Positions 54,464-63,826 of a DNA stretch of 64,000 nt are shown piece by piece (position 1 is the stretch's first letter; each line of letters opens with the position of its first letter). A program made the translations under genes and the position numbers. The notes beneath the pieces were generated by a model. It had not been told where the DNA came from and did no database searches. It saw only the letters and a list, made by a program, of their open reading frames with translations. The DNA lies in contig NZ_CP081844.1 in the NCBI RefSeq assembly GCF_019803445.1, positions 2,740,501 to 2,804,500 of the forward strand. Direction: 5' to 3'. This DNA comes from Caenibius sp. WL (GTDB lineage: Bacteria > Pseudomonadota > Alphaproteobacteria > Sphingomonadales > Sphingomonadaceae).

Positions 54464-55500
54464 CCGAAGCAATCGACACGGCCAGCGATCTCACCCCCGA
54501 TCAGGCTCCGACGCCCCCCAGCGCCGGACGTCGCAAACAGCTCTTGGCCATCGGCGCGGCAATCATCCTGTTTCTGGGGCTCGGTCTCTGGCTCGCTTAT
54601 CGCCCGGTCCCCGATCAAATTCAGGGCATGGTGAGCGCCCATGAGGTGCGGGTCACGAGCAAAGTGACGGGGCGGATCGCGGCTTTCCATGTCGAGGAAG
54701 GGCAACCGGTGACGGCAGGCCAGCTTCTCTATACTATCGAAAGCCCCGAGGTATCGGCCAAAACCGAACAGGCCGGAGGTGCCCTCGCTTCCGCCGAAGC
54801 GATGTCCGACAAGGCCCGAAACGGCGCACGCATCGAAGATATTCGCGCAGCCGAAGCGCAGTGGCGGCGAGCGGACGCAGCCGCCGCACTCGCGGAAACG
54901 ACTTATCAGCGTACGCAGCGCCTTGCCAAGGAAGGCGTTCTTGCAGGGCAGAAGCGGGACGAAGCCCGTACCAATGCAATCGCATCGCGCGAGGCGGCGA
55001 AGGCAGCGCGCGCGCAATATGACCAGGCGCTCGCCGGTGCTCGCGCCGAAGACCAGGCCGCGGCGGGCGGGCAGCTACAACAGGCGCGTGGCATCGCAGC
55101 CGAAGTCGCCGCGGCCGCCGCCGAAACCCGAATATCCGCCCCCATGGCCGGTGAGATCGGCCGCCGCCTTGCCCAGCCCGGCGAGCTGGTTCCACAGGGC
55201 TTTCCCGTTTTCATGCTCACCGATGTGGCGCATCCCTGGGTCACGCTCAATCTGCGCGAAGATCAGCTGCAAGGCTTGGCCAGAGGCAAGAAGCTGAATG
55301 GAACCGTGCCCGCGCTCCGTGATCAGCGGGCCGAGTTTCGAGTAACTTTTCTAGCTCCGGCCGGCGATTTCGCAACCTGGCGGGCGACGCGCCAATCCAG
55401 CGGGTTCGATATCAAGAGCTTCGAGGTCCGCGTCGTTCCGGTCGTGCCCATCAAAGGGCTGAAGCCCGGCATGACCGTGCTGTTCGACTGGCCGCAATGA
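54460..55500 (+). CDS. HlyD-family membrane fusion protein
   Basis: A 346-residue periplasmic adaptor. One membrane span near residues 28-46 (LLAIGAAIILFLGLGLWLAY), then a biotinyl-lipoyl-like strand set (GMVSAHEVRVTSKVTGRIAAFHVEEGQPVTAGQLLYTIESPEV), a long coiled-coil hairpin and a closing barrel domain (ISAPMAGEIGRRLAQPGELV). It resembles EmrA/YhiI-type adaptors. ATG overlaps the TolC stop and its stop overlaps the next permease, so the genes are coupled. Confidence 0.93.
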   Translation: MTEAIDTASDLTPDQAPTPPSAGRRKQLLAIGAAIILFLGLGLWLAYRPVPDQIQGMVSAHEVRVTSKVTGRIAAFHVEEGQPVTAGQLLYTIESPEVSAKTEQAGGALASAEAMSDKARNGARIEDIRAAEAQWRRADAAAALAETTYQRTQRLAKEGVLAGQKRDEARTNAIASREAAKAARAQYDQALAGARAEDQAAAGGQLQQARGIAAEVAAAAAETRISAPMAGEIGRRLAQPGELVPQGFPVFMLTDVAHPWVTLNLREDQLQGLARGKKLNGTVPALRDQRAEFRVTFLAPAGDFATWRATRQSSGFDIKSFEVRVVPVVPIKGLKPGMTVLFDWPQ

Positions 55501-56678
55501 AGCCGCAGCAAAGACCGGTGTCGGGATTTTGGCAAGGCTGGCGCCGGGAAATCGGCTTTCTCCGATCCAGCTTTCCTGACCTGTCGCTGATTAGCTGGAT
55601 TCCGCTTCTGCTGATGGCTGTCGTGGCAATCCAGATGTCCGCCGGAGTCATGCGCCAGTTACCGATCGCGGTGATAGACGAGGACGGCACCGCCATTGCG
55701 CGCGAATTGATCCGACGCCTCGACGCTGCGCCCGGGCTTCGCGTCGCCGCACGGTCCGCCGATATGCAGGATGCCGAGCAGGCGGTCCGGAGCAGGACTG
55801 TCTATGCCATTCTCCTCATTCCGCGCGATACCGAACGGGCCATCCTGCGCGGCGAAACGGGAAACCTCACCGTCTTCTACAATGCCAGCTATTCGACGCC
55901 TTCGGGCGCCGCATTGCGCGAGGTCGGCAATGTTGTCCAGGCCTATGCCGGCCGTCTCGCCGCCGAGCAGTCCGCGATACTTCAGCCCGGCAAGGTTCGC
56001 CCGCCGCCGGTCGCCGCGCAATCGACCATCCTTTTCAATCCGCAGGGCAGCTACGAGCTGCAGCTCGTTGCGCTGATCCATCCCGCCTTGCTCCACCTGA
56101 TTTTCATGGTAGCGGTCGCGAGCGCACTCGGCCGCGAACTGCGTGACGGCACGATCGGACCTTGGCTGGCCGATTCATCGCGTGCCATTGCAGCGTCGGC
56201 GATCGCCGGAAAACTGGCGGTCTATTTTACCGTCTTCATGGCCTGGGGTCTTCTTGCCACTACCTACCTCGCCGGGCTGCGCGGATGGACGATCCAGGGC
56301 AGCTTCCTCCTGCTGATGGCCGGGTATGCGGCAATGTTCCTCGCCTATATCGGTGTCACCTTGCTTGTCACGGGACTGACTCTTTCAATGAGCAAGGCCC
56401 TGTCGATTTCAGGCCTCTATGCGGGTGCTTCTTTCGCTTTTGCAGGAGCGATTTTCCCGATTGAGTCCGCTTCGCGGTTTGCGCAACTGTGGAGCGCCCT
56501 CTTGCCCTATTCCAGCTTCACCGCGCTGTTCAGCGAACAATGGGTGATGGGGGCGCCAGCTTCTGTATCGATCCCGCATATAATGCCCCTCCTCGCTTTC
56601 CTGCTCGTCGGAGCGGCCATCGGCCTGCCGCGCTATATCGCCGCCGCACGCATGCCCGCCACCTGGGGGCGGCGATGA
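55497..56678 (+). CDS. ABC-2 type membrane permease
   Basis: A 393-residue permease of the ABC2_membrane_3 / YhhJ type. One N-terminal span (LISWIPLLLMAVVAIQM), a large periplasmic domain (IAVIDEDGTAIARELIRRLDAAPGL) and five C-terminal spans follow. It overlaps the adaptor and the second permease. Such half-transporters normally work with a cytoplasmic ATPase, which is not present in this operon. Confidence 0.88.
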   Translation: MKPQQRPVSGFWQGWRREIGFLRSSFPDLSLISWIPLLLMAVVAIQMSAGVMRQLPIAVIDEDGTAIARELIRRLDAAPGLRVAARSADMQDAEQAVRSRTVYAILLIPRDTERAILRGETGNLTVFYNASYSTPSGAALREVGNVVQAYAGRLAAEQSAILQPGKVRPPPVAAQSTILFNPQGSYELQLVALIHPALLHLIFMVAVASALGRELRDGTIGPWLADSSRAIAASAIAGKLAVYFTVFMAWGLLATTYLAGLRGWTIQGSFLLLMAGYAAMFLAYIGVTLLVTGLTLSMSKALSISGLYAGASFAFAGAIFPIESASRFAQLWSALLPYSSFTALFSEQWVMGAPASVSIPHIMPLLAFLLVGAAIGLPRYIAAARMPATWGRR

Positions 56679-57784
56679 TCGGTCAGGCTTATCTTGCAAC
56701 CTTCCGTACAATCCTTGCGGACAAGACCGCATTGCTTCTCCTGATCGGATCGGCAATCCTCTATTCCTTCTTCTATCCCAGCGCCTATTCGGGCGAGGTT
56801 CCGAGCCGGATCGCCATTGCCGTGGTCGACATGGACCGTTCGGGCAGCAGCCGATCGCTCATCCACAAATTGTCGGCGCTGCAACAAGCCGAAGTCGTGG
56901 CCCGGCCTGGATCGCCCCAGAAGGCGCTGGAACAGCTCGAGCGCCGCAAAATCAGCGCCATCGTGCTCATTCCGGAAGGCTTCGAACAGCATATAGTGCG
57001 CGGCGAACAAGGCACCGTCGCGCTCTATGGCAACGGCGCCTATCTACTCCGCAGTAGCACGGCCCTTGCCGGCATTGGCGCAGCTATCGGCAGCCTTGGG
57101 CGCGAGGCTGCCACGAGCCAGGCGATGGCGATCGGCGCACCGGCCCAGCCCGCCCTCTCCCTGATCCAGCGTCCGCTCTTCAACACACGCGAGGGGTATG
57201 GCAGCGCAGTGTTCCCCGGGGTCACTTTTCTCATCATCCACCAGACCCTGCTCATGGGCCTTGCGTTGCTTGCCGCTACGATGCGTGAGCGGCAAGGACC
57301 CCTCGCCTACAGCCTGAAAGGACTGCTTGGTATTGCCCTCGCGTTCTTCACGGTCGGATGTGTCAACGTCGCCTATTATACCGGCTTCGTCTTCTGGTTT
57401 CAGGACATGCCGCGAGCCGCAGGCCATATCGGGTCGCTCGCGATTGCAACGGCCCTGTTCGTTGCAGCCACGGTCACCGCAGCTCTGGCGTTGGCAAGTA
57501 TATTCACGGTCCGCGAACGTCCGATCCAACTCTGGATCATCACCTCGCTGCCGATTTTCTTTCTCGCCGGCCTTTCATGGCCCGTCGAAGCCACACCGGG
57601 CTGGCTTGCGGCGTTCGCCCGCCTGCTTCCCACCACGCCAGGCATTCATCTGATGGTGGGCATCAACCAGATGGGCGCATCGCTCACGGAACAGAAAGGC
57701 GAACTGCTCAATCTCGCAGCGTTGACGCTGCTTTATGGCATTATCGCAGTCATGCGCTACCACCCCAAAAGGACAGCGATTTGA
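56675..57784 (+). CDS. ABC-2 type membrane permease
   Basis: A 369-residue permease with the same plan as its upstream neighbour (N-terminal span LLLLIGSAILYSFFYP, periplasmic domain starting IAIAVVDMDRSGSSRSLIHKL, C-terminal spans). The ATG overlaps the stop of the first permease. The pair probably forms the heterodimeric membrane part of a tripartite exporter. No ATP-binding gene follows; downstream is a truncated oxygenase on the other strand. Confidence 0.88.
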   Translation: MIGQAYLATFRTILADKTALLLLIGSAILYSFFYPSAYSGEVPSRIAIAVVDMDRSGSSRSLIHKLSALQQAEVVARPGSPQKALEQLERRKISAIVLIPEGFEQHIVRGEQGTVALYGNGAYLLRSSTALAGIGAAIGSLGREAATSQAMAIGAPAQPALSLIQRPLFNTREGYGSAVFPGVTFLIIHQTLLMGLALLAATMRERQGPLAYSLKGLLGIALAFFTVGCVNVAYYTGFVFWFQDMPRAAGHIGSLAIATALFVAATVTAALALASIFTVRERPIQLWIITSLPIFFLAGLSWPVEATPGWLAAFARLLPTTPGIHLMVGINQMGASLTEQKGELLNLAALTLLYGIIAVMRYHPKRTAI

Positions 57785-57960
57785 CGGCGAAACCTTCAGT
57801 CTAACCCAACCGCTCTTCAAATCGCGGATTTCTGTGGGGCATCACCCCGCCCTACACATCCCCGTCATTCGATCAATCGGTACAACCTTCCGACAGCATC
57901 GTCAGTTGCTATAACGCAGTTGCACATGGCGCTTGCGTTGCTTCCCACCATATGAGGTCA

Positions 57961-58620
57961 TCAGCCTGGGCACTTTGCCGGTGAGATCGCCTGCGGGGAC
58001 AGATAGCCCAGCATATGGGAACCTTGCGTGTCGTAGAAGGCAAAACGGTCGAAGAGCTGCGCGGCCGCCTCATCGGGAATGGTCAGTTCGGGCACAAGCC
58101 CGCGCCATGTGGCGTAGCCGACATAGGCGGGGTGAGAATTTTCCCCCGCCACAGCACTGCGCACGATCGAGCCGATGCCGTCGGCGCCGATCACAAGGTC
58201 GGCATGCTCTTCGCCGCCATCTGCAAAATGCACCGTGGCGCCAGTCGCATCCTGCGTCACCGCAACGATCTTCCGTCCGCCGATATATCGCTCATCCGGC
58301 AGTAGGTTCCGGAAGCTGCGGAACAGCATGTCCCAGGAAAGCTGCATCTGGGGCGTTTGCTGGCGGCGGACGATCTGGCCCGCGCGATCAAAAAAGACGC
58401 GCGCCTGCGCGGTGGCGCGGATATGAGCAAGACGGGCAAACCCGGCTACATGCAACATCCTGAAAACTTCGCGCTGGGCGACGAGCCCGGCGCCACGTCC
58501 TTCGAGACCGTGGACGGACCGCTCATAGACAGTCGCGTCAAATCCGGCGCGGTGGAGCAAGGTTGCGGCAAACAACCCGCCGAGCGAACCACCGACGATA
58601 ATGATACGGAAACCTTTCAT
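57961..58620 (-). pseudogene. FAD-dependent monooxygenase, 3'-truncated
   Basis: The 219-residue product is about 60 percent of the family norm (roughly 380). ATG 58620 follows GGAG. It has the ADP-binding start FRIIIVGGSLGGLFAATLLHRAG, YERSVHGLEGRGAGLV, and the second FAD motif DLVIGADGIGSIVR, like 2,6-dihydroxypyridine or salicylate-type hydroxylases. The sequence stops after GSHMLGYLSPQ with a short unlike tail. The C-terminal substrate and FAD-closing part is missing, and the 176 bp beyond show no continuation. It is probably broken by a rearrangement. Confidence 0.8.
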
Positions 58621-58663
58621 GTCGATTTTCTCCAGGGATTCTTCGTGAGAGATCGAGCGGTGG

Positions 58664-59857
58664 TCAATTCGCGTGCCGGCGCCCGGCCTTGAACTGAAGG
58701 ATCGTCGCGATGGCGGAAAAGCCGATGCCAAGGGTGCTGACTGCCAGCCATCCGCCGCCGTTCCAGACCAGCATGGATGCGGCAGACCCCAGCGCGCCGC
58801 CGAGAAACATCGATCCCATCAGCACCGTGTTAAGGCGCGCCCGCGCATCCGGGTGCAGCGCGAAGACGATATGCTGGTTCGAGACAAGAGCGCCCTGCAC
58901 CCCGAAATCAAGCAGGATGACCCCGACGACAAGACCGATCAGGGAACCCCAGGCACCGAGTATGATCCAGGACACGAGGGTCACGGCCGCGCTAAGCATC
59001 ACGGCGCCTGTCGCGCCATGCTTGTCGGCGAAGCGACCGGCGAGCGGAGCCGCCAGAATGCCGACCGTGCCGAGCAGACCGAACAGCCCGACAATATCCG
59101 CCCCCATGCCGAAAGCCGGCTGATCGAGACGAAAGGCCAGGACAGTCCAGAAGACGGAGAAGGCAGCGAACAGTGCCGCCTGCGTCAGCGCGGCCAGGCG
59201 CAGGGCCGGAAACTCGCTCCAAAGATGGCCGATGGAGCGTAGGAGGTGACGATAGGGCAATTTCGAATCCGGCGCGCTGTGCGGCAGAAGCACCGCCATC
59301 AGTCCGGCTGCGGCCAGAGCAATCGGCGCGGCCAGCCAGAACATGTCACGCCATCCCCCATTCGCCGCGACGAAGCCGGCCACCGTACGGCTGAGCAGAA
59401 TGCCGGCGAGCAGGCCCGCCATGACCGTGCCGACGACCGCACCGCGCCGCTCCGGCGTCGCCAGATGGGCAGCGAAGGGCACGATCTGCTGAGCGACCGT
59501 CGACAGCAGCCCGATCGCCAGCGAAGCGAGAAGGAGGGACAGCGCATTTGGCGCCACGGCCGCAAGCCCGAGCGCGACCGCCAGCAGGACGAACTGCGCC
59601 ACGATCAACCGGCGTCGTTCGATGACATCGCCAAGGGGGACCAAAAGAAACAGGCCGAGCGCGTAACCAAGCTGGGTCGCCGTCGGGATCGCCGAGGTAA
59701 AAGGGCCGGGCAGATCCTGTTCGATAATCGCGAGCATGGGCTGGTTGTAATAAATGTTGGCCACCGCGATCCCGGCCGCCCCCGCCATGGCGAAAGTCGA
59801 TGCGAAACCGAAGGCTGCACCGGAACCGGTATTTCCATCTGCGATATGTGCCGCCAT
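58664..59857 (-). CDS. MFS transporter
   Basis: A 397-residue permease of the major facilitator superfamily with about 12 membrane spans. The first span contains ANIYYNQPMLAIIEQDLPG and the loop between spans 2 and 3 is GDVIERRRLIVAQ, both typical of the drug/aromatic-compound exporter group. It lies just upstream of the truncated monooxygenase on the same strand and is divergent from a LysR gene. Direction of transport and substrate are unknown. Confidence 0.93.
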   Translation of the reverse strand: MAAHIADGNTGSGAAFGFASTFAMAGAAGIAVANIYYNQPMLAIIEQDLPGPFTSAIPTATQLGYALGLFLLVPLGDVIERRRLIVAQFVLLAVALGLAAVAPNALSLLLASLAIGLLSTVAQQIVPFAAHLATPERRGAVVGTVMAGLLAGILLSRTVAGFVAANGGWRDMFWLAAPIALAAAGLMAVLLPHSAPDSKLPYRHLLRSIGHLWSEFPALRLAALTQAALFAAFSVFWTVLAFRLDQPAFGMGADIVGLFGLLGTVGILAAPLAGRFADKHGATGAVMLSAAVTLVSWIILGAWGSLIGLVVGVILLDFGVQGALVSNQHIVFALHPDARARLNTVLMGSMFLGGALGSAASMLVWNGGGWLAVSTLGIGFSAIATILQFKAGRRHAN

Positions 59858-59985
59858 GTGCCGTCTCCCTACCCCTCCGGTTAGCGCCGGGAGGGCAAAA
59901 TGCGTCCGATGCAGGGAAGATAAACTGACGGCGTATTTGTTATAGTGGTGTAGATTGATAGGTTCGTATATCGATATTCGTTACA

Positions 59986-60882
59986 ATGAACTTTGATGCG
60001 CTGAACTTGCTAATCGAGACCACAACCGCCGGGAGTCTGGCGGAAGCGGCACGCCGATTGCGGCTTTCGCCGATGAAGGCCACGCGCCTGATCTCCGCAC
60101 TGGAAGAGGAACTAGGCACGCGCCTGCTTCATCGCACCACACGAGCGTTGTCGCTAACCGACGATGGACGCGCCTTCCTGCCGCACGCCAGAGCGCTTAT
60201 CGAAGAGCGATCGGCGGCGTTGGCGAGCGTGCGAGGTGCGGGTGCCGGCCCCACAGGTCTGCTGCGGATCAGCGCGTCCCTGGCGTTCGGTCGACAGGTG
60301 ATTGCGCCGCTCGCCGTGGAGTTCATGCAAAACTGGCCCGACGCGCAGATCGATCTGAGGCTGTCGGACACGGTCGTCGATATCGTGGCGGAGGGTATCG
60401 ACCTGGCGATCCGCATCGCGGAACTGCGCGACAGCGAATTGATCGCACGCCGGATAGCCGACAATCCACGTCTTCTCGTGGCGGCCCCATCCTATATCGA
60501 ACGCTTTGGGACGCCTGCATCGCTACAGGATCTGGAACGGCACGAGTGCCTGACCAACAACGCCACGACGCACTGGCCCTTCCGGTTGAAATCGGAAAGC
60601 CGCGCGATCAGAATCAAAGGCCGGTTCACGGCCAATTCCATAGATGCGATCCATGAGGCCTGTCGCGGCGGGCTTGGGATCGCCTGTCTCTCCGACTGGG
60701 ACGTGGCGGCCGATCTCAGGAGCGGGGCGCTCCGCGTAATTGCGATCGAGGATGCAACAATCGAGCCTCTCGCGATCTGGGCGGTCTATGCGAGCCGCCA
60801 TATGGTTCCGGCAAAGGTCCGCTTCTTTATCGATGCTCTGGCCCGGAAACTGAATCGGCAAGATCAGCACGCTCCATCCTGA
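59986..60882 (+). CDS. LysR-family regulator
   Basis: A 298-residue LysR protein: HTH in MNFDALNLLIETTTAGSLAEAARRLRLSPMKATRLISALEEELGTRLLHRTTRALSLTDDG, followed by a substrate domain. It is divergent from the MFS gene across 128 bp and likely controls it. It resembles the glycolate LysR (35322) in the RLLHRTTR region and in overall size, as expected for the same CrgA-like subgroup. Confidence 0.93.
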   Translation: MNFDALNLLIETTTAGSLAEAARRLRLSPMKATRLISALEEELGTRLLHRTTRALSLTDDGRAFLPHARALIEERSAALASVRGAGAGPTGLLRISASLAFGRQVIAPLAVEFMQNWPDAQIDLRLSDTVVDIVAEGIDLAIRIAELRDSELIARRIADNPRLLVAAPSYIERFGTPASLQDLERHECLTNNATTHWPFRLKSESRAIRIKGRFTANSIDAIHEACRGGLGIACLSDWDVAADLRSGALRVIAIEDATIEPLAIWAVYASRHMVPAKVRFFIDALARKLNRQDQHAPS

Positions 60883-60918
60883 GCAGGCATTGCAATTCTT
60901 AATGCCAACAAGTTGAGC

Positions 60919-60957
60919 CCCCCACCATCCGCATCCTCGCGGCCCGGATGGTGGGGG
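60919..60957. terminator. Strong hairpin between convergent units
   Basis: CCCCCACCATCCG (60919-60931) pairs perfectly with CGGATGGTGGGGG (60945-60957). It lies between the LysR gene and the decayed pirin gene. There is no T-run, so it may be a bidirectional pause or terminator. Confidence 0.55.
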
Positions 60958-60966
60958 TCAGTCGTC

Positions 60967-61428
60967 TTATGCAGCATCGACAAGCACGATTTCGCTATCC
61001 TCGGTTGCAGCGATCAAGATCGCTGATCGCCGCGCCATCGCGCGCGTTAACGCGCACGCCCTCTATCTCCACCGCGCCGGTGGCGGGCACGAGATAGCCC
61101 TTGCGATCCTCCAGATGTATTTCGAATGGCGGATGCCGGTGCCCGCGCTCATCACCTGCACATCGCCCGCTTCGGTGCGGCCTTTTTTGCCCAGACTGTC
61201 CTGGTGCGTGATCGCGCCTTCGCGGACATAGGTGATGATTTCCATGTCCCGGTGGGGATGCGGGGGAAAGCCGGTCTGCGGCGCGATGGCATCGTCGTTC
61301 CACATCCGCAGGTTACCCCAGTGGATGCGGTCCGGATCGTGATAGCCGGCGAACGAGAAATGATGATGGGCATCGAGCCAGCCATGATTGGCCGCGCCAA
61401 GGCTGGCGAAAGGACGAAGTTCGATCAT
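60967..61428 (-). pseudogene. Decayed pirin-family gene
   Basis: ATG 61428 opens a pirin N-terminal domain (ELRPFASLGAANHGWLDAHHHFSF ... FPPHPHRDMEIITYV ... MSAGTGIRHS), with the metal-binding histidines intact. The frame then shifts: the C-terminal piece LEDRKGYLVPATGAVEIEGVRVNARDGAAI continues in another frame, with about 70 residues of the normal protein missing between them. A second shift precedes the last piece, IAATEDSEIVLVDAA, ending at 60967. So two frame breaks and an internal deletion disable it. It is divergent from a LysR gene. Confidence 0.85.
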
Positions 61429-61541
61429 TGTCGGTCTCCAGTCGCGCACCGGAAGCGGTCGCTGATGGAGCCAATTTAGGAGTTGCAGACCCTCTTTACG
61501 AATGGGATAAAATCCATCCAATCATTCGAGGAAGTGGAATA

Positions 61542-62471
61542 GTGGGCAATCCAGGCACCCCGACCTTCGACCAGTTGCACATATTCCTCGCTATCGTCGA
61601 TACAGGCAGTTTCACGGCTGCGGGACGCCGATTGAATCGCGCGGTTTCCGTAATCAGCTACGGCATCGCAAATCTTGAAGCGCAGCTCGGACTCGCGCTG
61701 TTCGAGCGTGAGGGAACACGTAAGCCGCAACTCACCGTTGCGGGCCGCGCGCTGCTCGCCGAAGCGCGGGCGATTTCGATGGGGATCGACGGCCTGCGCG
61801 CTAAGGTGAAGGGACTGCTCGACGGGCTTGAAGCGGAAGTCGATCTGGCGGTTGATGTGATGCTGCCCGCCGACCGGCTGGGAAAAGTCTTGCGCGCCTT
61901 CGCCGTCGAATTCCCGACGGTTCAGCTCCGCCTACATGTCGAAGCGCTCGGAGCGATCACAGCGATGATCCTCGACCGCAAAGCGATCATCGGTATCTCG
62001 GGCCCGCTCGCGGCGGGCGTGGACGGGGTGGAATGCGTCGCGGCAGGCTCAATCCCGATGGTCCCAGTCGCGGCGCCCGACCATCCGCTCGGACTAATGG
62101 AGCGCATCGCACCGGGAGCGGGACGCGACTATACCCAGCTTGTTCTCACCGACCGCTCACGCTTCACCGAAGGTCGCGACTATTCGGTGATGAGCCCCAA
62201 GACGTGGCGCCTTGCCGACCTGGGCGCCAAGCATGCGCTGCTGCGTGAAGGGATCGGCTGGGGGAATATGCCGCTGCCGATGGTCGAGCCTGATCTCAGC
62301 GCAGGCACGCTTGTCCAGCTTGCAATGCCCGATCATCCGGGCGGCACCTACCGCTTCGCGGGCGTATGGCGCCGCGATGCGCCGCCCGGACCGGCAGCAT
62401 CGTGGTTGCTCAAACAGTTCGTTGAACTCGGCAGCCAGGACGCCGAGATCGCCGGAATGATCGACCTTTAG
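61542..62471 (+). CDS. LysR-family regulator
   Basis: A 309-residue LysR protein starting at GTG 61542 (AGGA 9 bases before; longer starts run back into the pirin remnant). HTH: FDQLHIFLAIVDTGSFTAAGRRLNRAVSVISYGIANLEAQLGLALFEREGTRKPQLT. LysR-pirin divergent pairs are common in sphingomonads, where the regulator controls the pirin gene and a flavoprotein. Here its target is broken, so its role may be lost or altered. Confidence 0.9.
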   Translation: MGNPGTPTFDQLHIFLAIVDTGSFTAAGRRLNRAVSVISYGIANLEAQLGLALFEREGTRKPQLTVAGRALLAEARAISMGIDGLRAKVKGLLDGLEAEVDLAVDVMLPADRLGKVLRAFAVEFPTVQLRLHVEALGAITAMILDRKAIIGISGPLAAGVDGVECVAAGSIPMVPVAAPDHPLGLMERIAPGAGRDYTQLVLTDRSRFTEGRDYSVMSPKTWRLADLGAKHALLREGIGWGNMPLPMVEPDLSAGTLVQLAMPDHPGGTYRFAGVWRRDAPPGPAASWLLKQFVELGSQDAEIAGMIDL

Positions 62472-63826
62472 AATTTCGCCATCGCTTCGAGGCCAAGCAT
62501 CCGAATGGTGTGGGCCGAGCCAGTTTCGCGAATGAAGGCGCCGGGCCGAAAGGCGGAGAGCGAAGCGGTGAAGGACAGTATCTCACTGGCCTGCCAACCC
62601 GCGGAAATCTCGATCTGATCGCCGATGTGGCGCGCCCGGCTCTCGCCTGCAGGACGGATCAGCCCGCCGGGGACATCGTAAATGCCGTCACCACGATTTT
62701 GCCGCCAGAAACGCGCAGCGACTAGCTCGACGGTTACTCCAGGCCCAAGATCGAAATCAACGCTCGGGTGGAGGTTCATGATGTTGCGTGGACCGATCGG
62801 CGACAGTTCGCCGAAATATTTGCCTTTGGGAAAGAGCGCATTGAAGGTGCCGAGCTTTCCATCGGTAGAGTCGCGGTCGCCGCTCGCGATATTGGCGCGA
62901 AGGCGAAGCCGGGGTTGGAACCGCGCATCTGGAAAGCGCCATGCGGTTTCGGTCGCGATGGACCAGGCGTGGATCGGGTTCCCATCGTAACGGCCGCGCT
63001 GAAGCATCGCTTCCCAGTTCCAGCCCAGATTGTCACGCTTGCCGAAGAAGCGGAGACCGAACGTGTCGCGCTTCTCGCGCCCCACGCGTCCGACAAAGCG
63101 CGCTTCCTCATTCTCATAACCGAGCCAGTAGGCGTCCAGACCCAGGCTGTCCCCCGGCGTGACCGTGGCATAGATTCCATCGAGATTGCGGGTTCTGGAT
63201 GTCCGATCATCGAAATCGCCGCCGCCAATCGCCACCGGGCGAAGATGAAATGCGTCGATCCGCAGCGGACCATGTTCGGCAATCACGCGGAAACCGTCAA
63301 AGGCTTGCGGAATATTGGGCCCATAGCGGATGCCAACGAGGCGTTCAGAACCGAGCGCCATCAATTCGCGCCCGCCGCGCAGCGTCAAACTAGTGTCGCC
63401 ACCAAGCCCGATGCGAATGTCTGCGAAGCCTTGCAACAGATCAATTCCGGTCTCATCGGCGGGTCCCTTCCCGGCACCAACACCACGAGCATAGCCGGCA
63501 ATGCCCTGAACGAAGGCGCGCACCGGGCCGGCGTGAAGATCGGCATGCGGCATGACACGCAGCCAGAGATAACCATCGTCAGGCGCAGGCGGATCACCCC
63601 AGAGATTGTTATCGAACCCCTCGTACCGTGCCCGCGCTTCGCCGCCAAGCGTCAGATAGACATCGTCTTGCGCCCCGATCGGGACGTATTTGGCCTGCCG
63701 CCAACCGCTCTGGCCGGTGCCATGCAGCACTGACCAATCCTCATCATAACGCAGATTGGTCTGCTCGACCTCCTGCGCTTGCGCGCAGAAAGGAATGAGC
63801 GCTGCCAGGAGGAACGGCAGACGCAT
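62468..63826 (-). CDS. Alginate-export-type outer-membrane porin
   Basis: A 452-residue protein with signal peptide (MRLPFLLAALIPFCAQAQ) and the AlgE/alginate_exp pattern: EDWSVLHGTG ... YVPIGAQDDVYLTLGGEARARYEGFDNNLWG, LRGGRELMALGSERLVGIRYGPNIPQAFDGFRVIAEHG, and a barrel ending MLGLEAMAKF. These proteins form beta-barrel pores; outside Pseudomonas the substrate is rarely alginate. ATG 63826 overlaps the stop of the upstream MFS gene, so they form an operon. Confidence 0.9.
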   Translation of the reverse strand: MRLPFLLAALIPFCAQAQEVEQTNLRYDEDWSVLHGTGQSGWRQAKYVPIGAQDDVYLTLGGEARARYEGFDNNLWGDPPAPDDGYLWLRVMPHADLHAGPVRAFVQGIAGYARGVGAGKGPADETGIDLLQGFADIRIGLGGDTSLTLRGGRELMALGSERLVGIRYGPNIPQAFDGFRVIAEHGPLRIDAFHLRPVAIGGGDFDDRTSRTRNLDGIYATVTPGDSLGLDAYWLGYENEEARFVGRVGREKRDTFGLRFFGKRDNLGWNWEAMLQRGRYDGNPIHAWSIATETAWRFPDARFQPRLRLRANIASGDRDSTDGKLGTFNALFPKGKYFGELSPIGPRNIMNLHPSVDFDLGPGVTVELVAARFWRQNRGDGIYDVPGGLIRPAGESRARHIGDQIEISAGWQASEILSFTASLSAFRPGAFIRETGSAHTIRMLGLEAMAKF

